64,000 nt of DNA from Candidatus Nitrotoga sp. 1052 (lineage in GTDB: Bacteria > Pseudomonadota > Gammaproteobacteria > Burkholderiales > Gallionellaceae), in the NCBI RefSeq assembly GCF_927312905.1, contig NZ_CAKMHQ010000014.1:62001-126000 (forward strand), written 5' to 3'. Positions 54,826 through 63,499 of this stretch are shown here, piece by piece (the first letter of the stretch is position 1; every line of letters begins with the position of its first letter). Made by a program: the position numbers and the translations under genes. The notes beneath the pieces are model-generated. The model made no database searches. It was not told where the DNA came from and was given only the letters and a program-made list of their open reading frames with translations.

Positions 54826-55119
54826 AACCGCAAGAAGAAAGATGCCATGATGCGCGGCGATTGTAAGGAAGTTTCTCGCTTGGTGAAAGGTAAATCCGCT
54901 CATCCTTCGACAGGCTCGGGACGAATGGATTTACTTCTTCTGCAGATGGTTGACAGTTGATTACCCACTCTATTTCACATAGAACTCACATTTTTTTCTC
55001 TGCCGTTTTTTTGAGCAAAGCTCGACCGTCAGATCCTCCTTCGGCATCATTCATCGCCGAATTACCTGTTTTTCTGCATTGCCGTCCGCTGCCAAGACGC
55101 GGCAGACGCACTCCGCCCC
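54826..55119. other. Region with a REP-like motif, no gene
   Basis: Holds CATCCTTCGACAGGCTCGGGACGAATGG (reported here as a REP-like motif near 54901-54928), a wording seen widely as a dispersed repeat in proteobacteria. The remaining sequence has open frames on both strands, but none looks like a protein. Confidence 0.45.
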
Positions 55120-55260
55120 TCAGTGGGCTATCAGCCGCCCACGCAGCAAGTACAGATTCGCCAATCCCATCAAGCCGACGGCATTCTTCTCCAAGCTTAG
55201 GTAGCGCGTGTTGCTGAGCCAAATTGCCGCTTGATCACCGAAACCCATGCTCCACCTGTG
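55120..55260 (-). pseudogene. IS5-family transposase C-terminal remnant
   Basis: The minus-strand frame ends NTRYLSLEKNAVGLMGLANL, YLLRGRLIAH and a TGA at 55120-55122. This is similar to the end of IS5-type transposases (RYRGLAKN...LFALANLYLARR). Only about 47 codons remain and no start is present. Confidence 0.5.
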
Positions 55261-55626
55261 CTTATTGATCTGGCTAGCAGCCCGTTGAACTTCGGGTTTC
55301 GTTACCGCATAACATATTGCTTTTTATAAATAAATTTTCATAAATAATAGGCCATCAATATAATCAATTAGTTACGGTGAAGTCCGACAGGCTTCTCAGA
55401 TATGTTTGAACTTATCTTCTAGTCGAACTGCCAAACTGCACAGCAACTAAAACTTCCACTTCAAACTTACTTGGCCGTACCAATAGATGGAGGAATGCTT
55501 CCGGTTACGTTTCTTCAGGCTCGCCGAAAGATTCCGTCCAGCCTGTGTGATCAAAAGTTTATAATATAAATTTATTCAATGGACTCACTTTTAGCCATTA
55601 ACTATCAAGTACGTTCAGGAGATTCT
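55261..55626. other. Intergenic region before the DUF3617 gene
   Basis: AT-rich, without a believable ORF or RNA gene. CAGGAG at 55616-55621 is the ribosome site of the next gene. The frame of that gene is open back to 55579 but without support there. Confidence 0.5.
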
Positions 55627-56157
55627 ATGCGTAAAACTCTTCTTTCAATATCATTATTGTTCGCGGTATCTATTGCAAATTCGGCAGAATTTAATGTGCG
55701 CCCGGGATTATGGGAAATGACGACGACATCTGGCCTATTGGCGCTAGTGCCAATGATTCCGCCGGATCAAATGCAAAATTTGACGAACTTGGCTAAACAA
55801 TACGGATTTGACATGCCTAAAATTAATAATGGTGCAGCAACATCTCATGTTTGCATTACCCAGGAAATGGCGAATCAAAAAATTCCAACTTTTTTGAATC
55901 AAAATCAATATGGATGTGATATTAAAAATGTGACCCAAACAGGGGGCGACTATAAAATAAACCTTATTTGTGAGAGCTCCATCCTTAAGGGGAATGGAAT
56001 AGCCGAGGGGTTTTTTTCGAATCCAGAGAGCTTTGCAGGGCGAACTGAATTCAATGGTGTTGTTCAGGGCAATCCTGTTAATGAACGCGCCTACACTGAC
56101 GGTCGCTGGATGAGTGCAAGCTGCGGAACTGTGAAACCTCTCCGTGCCCATCGTTAA
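55627..56157 (+). CDS. DUF3617 family exported protein
   Basis: A 176-residue protein with a signal peptide (LLSISLLFAVSIANSA, cleavage near residue 19). The DUF3617 pattern follows: NVRPGLWEMTTTS, a Met/Pro-rich loop, HVCITQEMANQ, a cysteine in QYGCDIKN, another in INLICES and a final TDGRWMSASCG. The spaced cysteines may form disulfides in the periplasm. The function of the family is unknown. The ATG at 55627 is chosen for the AGGAG ahead. It is a single gene with no operon partner visible. Confidence 0.85.
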   Translation: MRKTLLSISLLFAVSIANSAEFNVRPGLWEMTTTSGLLALVPMIPPDQMQNLTNLAKQYGFDMPKINNGAATSHVCITQEMANQKIPTFLNQNQYGCDIKNVTQTGGDYKINLICESSILKGNGIAEGFFSNPESFAGRTEFNGVVQGNPVNERAYTDGRWMSASCGTVKPLRAHR

Positions 56158-56424
56158 GCGAATGTACGACAATTATGTCGTTAGGGAGAGCTTTCCATAG
56201 CAACTCGAAGCTGGAGAGCAGGGAATACTTCCTTACCCCTGCTCCCATCCAATAGAATCCTTGCCAAAAACGTTTTCTTAAAATACGGCTATGTATGAAA
56301 TACGGTGGGTAATCAACTTACAACCTCCCACAGAAGAAGTAGCTGGCAATTTCTTGTTGTTAATCTTGCACATATCGTAGGATTTCCACTACGAATCACA
56401 TAGATCCTAAAATAGCCATATGGG

Positions 56425-57201
56425 CTATTCGTGCGTGGCAATTTCCTCTAGTCGAATTCTTCGCTCGGACAACTCCTGTAGTAACTGTTCCGCCAAGTCA
56501 CCCAAGGGATCGCCGCCTCTCAACTCGGCTCTTTCAATTGTGATTTTGAGTTTATAAATATCCGATTGTTTTTTTTCATACAATTCTTGCTGAATTTCAT
56601 CCATACGACGACGCAGTTGTCCAGTACGACGGATGATTTTCAAGATTTTTAACTCCACACCCTGATCAGCAATTTCTTCAGGATCCTCGATCTCCTGCAT
56701 CCGAGGATCCTGGATGAACTCCAGCACCAGATTTTCAATGGCCTGCTGGTCACCGCGCTCGTAGGCAAGGTTCACCTTTATCATCAATCCGTGGCGGCGC
56801 AGGCGCTCGGGTTCCGTGGTGGCGCGGTCGGGGTGCATCATCATGGCGGCGCGCCGGAATGCCTGCTTGAGTTGCGGCGTAATAACCAGTGGTGGAGGTG
56901 GCTGGGCCTCTATCAAACCAGCTTCTTCGGCCGACTTTCTAGCCTGCTCCTGCGCGGCTTGTGCATGGACTTGAGCAGCTGCATCATCGGGGGATAGCCC
57001 CGCCTGTGCGTTAGCAATTTGCGCGTCCAGTTCATCTAACTGAGCATAGAATCGCCCGACCATTTCATAATAGCGGCGCTGGAACTGTGCTGTTTCTGTT
57101 TTGGCTGTTTCCAGTTCCAATTCAGCCGAAATTACCTGCTCTGCAAGCTTAACCTGATCACTCACCAGACGGGTAAGCTCCTGATCTAAAGTGAGCTTCA
57201 T
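56425..57201 (-). CDS. J-domain (DnaJ-like) protein with coiled-coil N-terminus
   Basis: A 258-residue protein. The N-terminal half is a long charged coiled coil (about 1-95), followed by a proline run (QPPPPL). A J-domain-like segment at about 108-165 keeps the HPD motif (H123-P124-D125 in MMMHPDRA), which in J-proteins stimulates Hsp70/DnaK. The C-terminal half is helical. The start ATG at 57201 overlaps the stop of the Sel1-repeat gene as ATGA, so the two are translationally coupled and probably act together; a TTG at 57216 is less likely. The client or pathway is not evident. Confidence 0.8.
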   Translation of the reverse strand: MKLTLDQELTRLVSDQVKLAEQVISAELELETAKTETAQFQRRYYEMVGRFYAQLDELDAQIANAQAGLSPDDAAAQVHAQAAQEQARKSAEEAGLIEAQPPPPLVITPQLKQAFRRAAMMMHPDRATTEPERLRRHGLMIKVNLAYERGDQQAIENLVLEFIQDPRMQEIEDPEEIADQGVELKILKIIRRTGQLRRRMDEIQQELYEKKQSDIYKLKITIERAELRGGDPLGDLAEQLLQELSERRIRLEEIATHE

Positions 57202-58922
57202 TCTGGTGTTTGCCAACCAAGAGTGAATTCGTTAAGTTTCTCCCACGCGGCGCGATCGATTTGCTCTCTATTGCTAATCCCTAGCGCCTTCAATTGTTCC
57301 AACGCTCTGGTTTCGCCTTGCTGTCCGGCCTTGCGATACCAGGACGCAGCCTGCTGGTCATCCTGTGTAACACCCAGGCCTTTGCTGTACATGAATCCCA
57401 GATTAAATTGTGCTTCTGCATGTCCCTGCTCTGCGGCTTTGCCGTACCAAGATACCGCCTGCTGATAATCCTGTGTAACGCCCTGGCCGTTGTCGTACAT
57501 AATGCCTAGCGTGTATTGCGCTTGCATATCTCCCTGCTCTGCAGCCTTTAAAAACCAAAACACAGCCTGCTGGTCATCTTGGGTAACCCCCAATCCATTG
57601 TTGTACAAGAACCCTAAATTTAATTGAGCTGTAGCATGCTTCTGCTCTGCGGCTTTGTTATACCAGGATACAGCCTGCTGGTAATCCTGTGTAACGCCTT
57701 GACCTTTTTCATACAAGAATCCTAGATTGAATTGTGCCTCCGCATGCCCCTGTTCTGCAGCTTTACCATACCAGAATGCAGTCTGCTGATAATCCTGAAG
57801 CACGCCCAAACCTTTGCTGAATGTAGCTCCTACTGCATATTGCGCCCGCACATGTCCCTGCTTTGCGGCTTTTAGATACCAAAACGCGGCCTGCTGATAA
57901 TCCTGTGTAACGCCTTGGCCTTTGCTGTACATAATGCCTAGTGCGTATTGCGCCCGCGCATGTCCCTGCTCTGCAGCCTTCATGTACCAAAATTTAGCCT
58001 TTTCGTGGTCTTGCGCAACCAATTGGCCGCTGTTGTACATGGCTGCCAAATTGAATTGCGCTCGAGCGAACCCTTGTTCTGCGGCTTTGCGATACCAGGA
58101 CGAAGCAAGTTCGTAGTCCTGTGTGATGCCTTGACCTTTCTCGTACATATATCCGAGAGCTTGTTGCGCCCATGCATTGCCTTGCTCTGCACCCATGTGA
58201 TACCAAAACATAGCCTGCTCATAGTCCTGTACAACCCCTTGCCCGTTGTAGTAGATGGTACCTAGAGCATATTGTGCTCGCGTATGTCCTTGTTCTGCGG
58301 CCTTGAGATACCATAACATTGCCTGCTGATAATCCTGTATCACGCCCTGTCCGTTGTAGTACATGGCCCCCAGATTATATTGCGCCTGTTCAAGTCCCTC
58401 TTCTGCCGCCTTTTGGTACCAACAGAGCGCCTGCTCGTAGTCTGTCCCGACCACTTCGCCGAGCCAATATAGCCTACCCAAATCATTCCATATTTCAGGG
58501 TCATTTTGATTTTGGTTGGCTATACACCAGTCGAAGGCCAGCCTTGCGTAATGCTGAGCATGTTCCTTGTGGACGGGAAAACTCCGCCCACCACTGTGAA
58601 GAAGCGATAATGGGAAATAGGCTTTGCCATATTGACTATCCGCCAATCGTTTGAAGGCATCCAAGGCGTCTTTCAGATCGTCGAGATCACCGCGTGTCCA
58701 GACGATACCAAAGCCTGATTTATCGCCAAGCTCTGTAATATGGTTGTAGACATCCCGTGCTTGGCGATAAAGCGCGTCGAGGTCTTCTGCCAGTGACGGA
58801 TCTTTACTATTCATAACTGCCGCCATCCCTCGTGCGACAAGACCGCCGCGTTGCCCTAAATGTACAACAACTTCCTGAGTGGTTACTTTGGCTGGAAGAT
58901 TTGTTTGTTCGGTCATAAGCAT
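57198..58922 (-). CDS. Sel1-like repeat protein (11 repeats)
   Basis: A 574-residue protein. A helical N-terminal part (about 1-145) is followed by eleven 36-residue Sel1 repeats (about 146-541) of the form YxLGxMYxxGQGVxQDYQQA, then WYxKAAEQGHAxAQ. The matching DNA is a 108-bp tandem array (about 57300-58487). No signal peptide is seen, so it is probably cytoplasmic. Sel1 arrays are protein-interaction scaffolds. Adjacent repeats are very alike, so copy number may vary by recombination. The start may be the ATG at 58922 or 58916. It is coupled to the J-domain gene. Confidence 0.92.
   Translation of the reverse strand: MLMTEQTNLPAKVTTQEVVVHLGQRGGLVARGMAAVMNSKDPSLAEDLDALYRQARDVYNHITELGDKSGFGIVWTRGDLDDLKDALDAFKRLADSQYGKAYFPLSLLHSGGRSFPVHKEHAQHYARLAFDWCIANQNQNDPEIWNDLGRLYWLGEVVGTDYEQALCWYQKAAEEGLEQAQYNLGAMYYNGQGVIQDYQQAMLWYLKAAEQGHTRAQYALGTIYYNGQGVVQDYEQAMFWYHMGAEQGNAWAQQALGYMYEKGQGITQDYELASSWYRKAAEQGFARAQFNLAAMYNSGQLVAQDHEKAKFWYMKAAEQGHARAQYALGIMYSKGQGVTQDYQQAAFWYLKAAKQGHVRAQYAVGATFSKGLGVLQDYQQTAFWYGKAAEQGHAEAQFNLGFLYEKGQGVTQDYQQAVSWYNKAAEQKHATAQLNLGFLYNNGLGVTQDDQQAVFWFLKAAEQGDMQAQYTLGIMYDNGQGVTQDYQQAVSWYGKAAEQGHAEAQFNLGFMYSKGLGVTQDDQQAASWYRKAGQQGETRALEQLKALGISNREQIDRAAWEKLNEFTLGWQTPE
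57300..58487 (-). repeat. 108-bp tandem repeat array encoding Sel1 units
   Basis: Eleven in-frame units of 108 bp. Units 6, 8, 10 and 11 share long nearly identical stretches (QGVTQDYQQA and AAEQGHAEAQF wording), suggesting recent internal duplication. Confidence 0.85.
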
Positions 58923-59167
58923 TTACTCGTTAATTAATTTTGTACGCTTTAAATGCGTGAATTGATTATTTTCGATTTTCATTGTGTGTTACGCAAGATG
59001 GCCATGAAAAATTAGACTTATAGAGCCGGACATCAAATAAATTGATAGAACATACAGATTCCGGCCTTCGCGGGTATAAAGAATCGTACTATTTAATGGC
59101 CGACTCTATAGCAAGGTTTATAGTACAGACACAACAAATTAAACTGGTCTTGAATGGCTACATATGA

Positions 59168-59791
59168 TCATTGATAAAACTCAATTTTTCCTGTTTGAGT
59201 GTCATACATACCGCCCACAATTGCTATCTGGTAATTCTCCAGCATCTCCCGCAGAACTGAGCTCCGGTGTTTAATGTTGGCAATCGTCTGGAATACATTG
59301 GCCATGGCAACCTTCTCTACAAACTCTGAATTTTGAGAGTTGCGCTCTGTTGTTGGCTCGCGAACACGCGTCACTGCTAGCTTAAGTTTGTTAATTAGAG
59401 CGGTAAAGTTACCAAACTTGATATCGTCGCATGCGGCCATGATCGCGCCGCAACCGCTATGTCCTAACACAACGATTATTTTCGCTCCTGCGATTTTGCA
59501 AGCGAACTCCATACTGCCAAGAATATCTTCGTTAGCTATGTTTCCTGCTATCCGAATGCTGAAGAGATCCCCTAAGCCTTGATCGAAAATTAGTTCAGCT
59601 GATGTCCTCGAATCGATGCAACTCAAAACCACGGCAAAAGGGAACTGCCCTTCTGAAGCTTCTTTTAATTGTTCTAACAGATCGCGGTTGATAGTGAGAT
59701 TTTGTGCAAAACGTTCATTTCCCTCTTTAAGAATTTGAAATGCCATCTCCGGTGTAAGAGATGCTTGAGTTTCTTTGGTATGCGTTCTCAT
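59168..59791 (-). CDS. Beta-class carbonic anhydrase
   Basis: A 207-residue enzyme with the beta-carbonic-anhydrase zinc ligands C58, H111 and C114 (SCIDSR and LGHSGCGA) and the Asp60-Arg62 dyad. It interconverts CO2 and bicarbonate and is usually a dimer or tetramer in the cytoplasm. The core blocks FSIRIAGNIANEDILGSMEFA and LGHSGCGAI are intact. It is a single gene with no carbon-fixation genes beside it, so its role (bicarbonate supply or pH) is open. The 245-bp gap before it has no gene. Confidence 0.94.
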   Translation of the reverse strand: MRTHTKETQASLTPEMAFQILKEGNERFAQNLTINRDLLEQLKEASEGQFPFAVVLSCIDSRTSAELIFDQGLGDLFSIRIAGNIANEDILGSMEFACKIAGAKIIVVLGHSGCGAIMAACDDIKFGNFTALINKLKLAVTRVREPTTERNSQNSEFVEKVAMANVFQTIANIKHRSSVLREMLENYQIAIVGGMYDTQTGKIEFYQ

Positions 59792-59881
59792 TTAATCTCC
59801 TCTAAATAAATACCCTGCTGAACTTATACTTAATGAAGACACACTACATTACAATGCGTGAAGTGTTAATTCAATGTTTAA

Positions 59882-60517
59882 CTATTGATCCGGCCTGCTG
59901 AAATTTGAAGTATTCATACGGCATATTTTACGCGATGATGCTGGAAGTTTTTTGACGCGCTCAAGTGATTGCTCCAATGTCTGCATATGCTCTGTTGTTG
60001 CCGCGGCTTTCAGCTTGGCCTTGATGTGCGCTGGAACTTTTGAACAAATGGCGTGCTTCAAGTCGGTGTTGAGCGACTCTTCCAGATTCAGTTCCGAGCT
60101 GTGGCTGAGTAGATAGAACAACTTTATCTTAATCTTTGCGCTCAAATGACATGACTGCAACGTCGTTGCTAATATTATCCTATATTTCTCAGTTAGCCCG
60201 ATGCCAAGACTAGTAGCGCAGGCGTTTTGGTAGTATTTAGGCGTTGGCGCAGTAATTTTTTCAACGATATAGCAGGCCAGCGCCTTCCATCGCTGGACAG
60301 GAAGCAATTGAGACGTAGTTGCTCGAAAATGCTGCAAACCCGCGCGTACGCTGGCGACGAGTGCTTTGACATAAGCTGACGCAGCATGTATGAGCGACAT
60401 AAATGGAATACGGCTGCAAACCTTGATGCAAGTAAAGGCATTTCCGGATGGAACAACGCAGGTTACGTTCCGGGTACCCAAAGCGGAACGGAACCGGTTT
60501 ATAGAGTGTGTGCTCAA
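59882..60517 (-). CDS. Hypothetical protein, unrecognised
   Basis: Up to 211 residues. The C-terminal two-thirds (from about residue 40, ATG at 60400) are helical with balanced charges (VPAHIKAKLKAAATTEHMQT, LEQSLERVKKLPAS) and look coding. The first 39 residues are less convincing and overlap a short plus-strand frame (60390-60572). No signal peptide, membrane helix or known motif is seen, and no good ribosome site precedes either start. I cannot assign a function. It lies between carbonic anhydrase and the O-acyltransferase pair. Confidence 0.45.
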   Translation of the reverse strand: MSTHSINRFRSALGTRNVTCVVPSGNAFTCIKVCSRIPFMSLIHAASAYVKALVASVRAGLQHFRATTSQLLPVQRWKALACYIVEKITAPTPKYYQNACATSLGIGLTEKYRIILATTLQSCHLSAKIKIKLFYLLSHSSELNLEESLNTDLKHAICSKVPAHIKAKLKAAATTEHMQTLEQSLERVKKLPASSRKICRMNTSNFSRPDQ

Positions 60518-60615
60518 GCGGTTTGACTATGCTCACAACATGGACGGAGCAACGGTGCCACGCTGCTATTAACGTGTCTCTTTATAGATTCAACAACACC
60601 CGTTATAAGGGTTAA

Positions 60616-61707
60616 TCAAGGATTCAGCAGAAAAGTAAGCAGTGTTTCAGCAGCGATCAGGTTGCCGCTTGAACCCCAGTGGGTGTCGTCAGGTAGGTAG
60701 ACGTCCTGCTCTCCCTCGCGGATGGCAGAGATCAGTGCCTGGTCAAGGCGCGGCATCACTCCAGGGAGATGACCAGAAAGCTCGGAGAGGGCGCTAATAT
60801 CACGCAAACCTTTGTCGAGAAGGAAGTCAGCGTAGGCTGTTAACTTGTCGGGGGCTACCATGAGAACAAACCGGGTTTGTCCATTTGCTTCGACCTGCTT
60901 GCGTATCTTCTCGAATTGACAGCTTATTTCTTGCGTATTCATTTTACGCCACCAAGCCACTTTCCGTAAGTCATCTTTATAAACTAACAATGCTTGTTGA
61001 TTAACACTAGAAAACGGCGCTTTTTTTTCCAACCCTACCTTCACTGCATCTGTGTGTGCATCCCCAAGTAACTTACGCAGGAGGCTATTCCAGAGATAGT
61101 CCCGAACGTATCCCAGCTTAATGTCGTACCAAGCAGTCTCTCGCTTGACATAATTTGCAAGACCTTGGAATTTTCTCACATGAAAAGGCGCTGTAACAGG
61201 CGAAGGTCTAGTAGTTACGCCGACTCGCTTGAGCAAGTCGGTTGCATCGCAAGACTGGTCATGCTTGATCAGCAAAGGAAGATCGCGCTCCACATTTTCG
61301 AGAATAAAAATCTTGGGCGGTGTTTTGCGGAAGACAGGATTTTCGAGGATCTGTTCTACATGTATTTTGTTGGTATCCAGCGTGGCTATCGACCAACCTT
61401 TAGCTGCAACAAGATAGTTTTGCCAGCGGAGATGTGGTCTTCCAGTAGAAAAAGAATCACCTAGCACCACCACATCGTAATAATGCTCATATCGCCCAAT
61501 CTCAGACAATGGCGGCTGGAACTCCAACTGTGGCTTGTTCCATCCGAAATCCTTTTCCGCGTAAGAGCCAATACGTGTCAGGTCACCGGATAGCGGCTGT
61601 AGATACACACCCAAACAAAACAATCCAAACGCCAGAACCAGCACCAGAGCGAGCAACCCCAGAACAAAGCGGCGATGAGATTCAAAACTGGAAATATAAG
61701 AACTCAC
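60616..61707 (-). CDS. AlgJ/AlgX-like SGNH-fold O-acetylation protein
   Basis: A 363-residue protein with an N-terminal membrane helix (about 13-33) and a periplasmic SGNH-hydrolase-like domain. The nucleophile is Ser85 in VVLGDSFSTG, with the Asp-His pair in LPDDTHWGSSGN (about 341-343). Such proteins take acyl groups passed by an MBOAT partner and transfer them to a polysaccharide in the periplasm. The gene overlaps the MBOAT gene by 26 bases, which supports joint action. No polymerase or export genes for the polysaccharide are in the window. Note the C-terminal end is just past the active-site block. Confidence 0.85.
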   Translation of the reverse strand: MSSYISSFESHRRFVLGLLALVLVLAFGLFCLGVYLQPLSGDLTRIGSYAEKDFGWNKPQLEFQPPLSEIGRYEHYYDVVVLGDSFSTGRPHLRWQNYLVAAKGWSIATLDTNKIHVEQILENPVFRKTPPKIFILENVERDLPLLIKHDQSCDATDLLKRVGVTTRPSPVTAPFHVRKFQGLANYVKRETAWYDIKLGYVRDYLWNSLLRKLLGDAHTDAVKVGLEKKAPFSSVNQQALLVYKDDLRKVAWWRKMNTQEISCQFEKIRKQVEANGQTRFVLMVAPDKLTAYADFLLDKGLRDISALSELSGHLPGVMPRLDQALISAIREGEQDVYLPDDTHWGSSGNLIAAETLLTFLLNP

Positions 61708-63241
61708 TAACCTTCCCCATCTCGGTTACTGCGTAAAGCAAGCACATTCCAATGGTGGTTAGCCAAAGCTTGTCCGGCTGCCAGCGCAGCCATTTAGTTG
61801 GCGTAACGTTCTCTAACGCCGGCTTGAAGTTTGCCATGATCTGCTGGGTATTTGGCGCCAGCCAAGCTAGCGCCCACAGGGCTACGATCCACCCTATCAT
61901 CATGTCAACCTTTCCATCGATTGCTGGAAGCGGTCCAAAGTGAATTCCCAAACTCCCCATAAGCTCCACCAGCCGCCAGTGGAACAGTCCGTACCAACTG
62001 CCGGGTAGGATTGCGCCATTCAAACCGGCCATGCCACTCAGTATAGAAAGTGCAGCATCAAAATTTTTGGCACGAAAGAATACCCAACCTATAACGACAA
62101 CAAGAAAGGTCAGCGTCATACCGGCGAAACGTCCAGGCGAAGTGCTGCGCTTCAAGTCGTGTCCCAATGCCTTACGCACTTGGTGCCAGGCATGATTGAT
62201 GACCAGATAAAGGCCATGCAGCGCACCCCACATTATGAATGTCCAGCCAGCCCCATGCCATAGGCCGCCCAACAGCATGGTGGCGAACAGATTGAAGTAG
62301 CGTCGCGCAGGGCCTTTGCGGTTACCTCCAAGCGCGAAGTACAGATAGTCTCGCAGGAAGCGAGATAGAGTCATGTGCCAGCGCCGCCAGAATTCGATGA
62401 TGTTCACCGCTTTGTATGGCGAGTTGAAGTTGAGCGGCAGCTTCACGCCGAACAGACGGGAAATGCCGATGGCCATGTCGGAATAGCCAGAGAAGTCGAA
62501 ATAAAGCTGGAAGGTATAAGCTAATGCCCCGCCCCATGCTTCCAAGAAGGTGCTCGTACCGCCATCGGCAGCGGCTGTGAATACCGAGCTGGCGAAAGGG
62601 GCGATGCCATCGGCCAGCACCACCTTTTTGAACAGGCCAATGCTGAAGATAGTCAGGCCGACTGACAGGTTTTCCCAATCTACCCGATAGGTGGCCGGAA
62701 GCGCGAACTGCGGCATCATTTCCTTGTGGTGCAGAACCGGCCCGGCGATCAGATGGGGGAAGTAGGTTACGAACAACCCATAGTGGATGAAGTTGGCTTC
62801 TTTCACTTCTCCGCGATAGGCATCCACCAGAAATGCAATCTGTGTGAAGGTAAAGAAGGAAATGCCCAAGGGCAGGATGATAGGTTCGATCTGCCAGCCC
62901 AAGTTCAACGCGGTATTAGCATTTTCAACAAAGAAATTGGCGTATTTGTAGTACCCAAGCAGGCCCAGATCGGCGGCGATGCCTAGGCCGAGAATCCACT
63001 TTTTGCGATTGACATGACCATGTGCATGCTCCTTGGAGAGCGCCATGCCGACTGCGTAATTAAAGAGTATGGAAGCCAGCAATAATCCGACATAGGCGGG
63101 ATTCCACCAGCCGTAGAAAAACAGTGACGCCGCAAACAACCACAATGCAGCGAGAGGCCAACTGTATCGGCCAATTTGGAAAAAGCCAAGAAACGTGACC
63201 GGCAGGAAAAGAAAAAGAAATGCGTAAGAATTGAAAAGCAC
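61682..63241 (-). CDS. MBOAT O-acyltransferase, AlgI-like
   Basis: A 519-residue polytopic membrane protein (about ten helices) of the MBOAT family. LFNSYAFLFLFLPV opens the protein, with FDFSGYSDMAIG, the EFWRRWHMTLSRFLRDY block and the catalytic His in GGLWHGAGW (about residue 329). It is likely to move an acetyl group from the cytoplasm to the AlgJ-like partner. I chose the GTG at 63241 because CAAGGA lies 6 bases ahead and the family starts there; the frame is open 15 codons further. Which polysaccharide is modified is unknown. Confidence 0.9.
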   Translation of the reverse strand: MLFNSYAFLFLFLPVTFLGFFQIGRYSWPLAALWLFAASLFFYGWWNPAYVGLLLASILFNYAVGMALSKEHAHGHVNRKKWILGLGIAADLGLLGYYKYANFFVENANTALNLGWQIEPIILPLGISFFTFTQIAFLVDAYRGEVKEANFIHYGLFVTYFPHLIAGPVLHHKEMMPQFALPATYRVDWENLSVGLTIFSIGLFKKVVLADGIAPFASSVFTAAADGGTSTFLEAWGGALAYTFQLYFDFSGYSDMAIGISRLFGVKLPLNFNSPYKAVNIIEFWRRWHMTLSRFLRDYLYFALGGNRKGPARRYFNLFATMLLGGLWHGAGWTFIMWGALHGLYLVINHAWHQVRKALGHDLKRSTSPGRFAGMTLTFLVVVIGWVFFRAKNFDAALSILSGMAGLNGAILPGSWYGLFHWRLVELMGSLGIHFGPLPAIDGKVDMMIGWIVALWALAWLAPNTQQIMANFKPALENVTPTKWLRWQPDKLWLTTIGMCLLYAVTEMGKVSEFLYFQF

Positions 63242-63499
63242 GTTCTGTCCTTGGGTATTGGTTTTTGTAATTTTTGCCGACAGCAATTATGAATTAGGAT
63301 AGGGAACCCAACCCCATAAGTCAAACTTCTTGATTTTTGCTCGTTTAAATCAAACTTCGTAGAATGCAATCCACCAGTAATCTAGAGGGAATCCGTTTTC
63401 AGGTTACAGTCGTCGCACCCTGAACATTAAGTAACGACAAACATGACGTATCAGTCAGCGAAGAGTAAAATGCACCTTTAGTTAGATAGTTGATTACGA

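Noticed and set aside
57300-58487. Regular repeats that might suggest a CRISPR array
   Set aside because: The 108-bp units are coding, with no separate spacers, and translate as Sel1 repeats.
60390-60572. 60-codon plus-strand ORF opposite the hypothetical gene
   Set aside because: It has no ribosome site or recognisable motif and conflicts with the longer minus-strand frame. It remains possible if the minus-strand gene starts at 60400.
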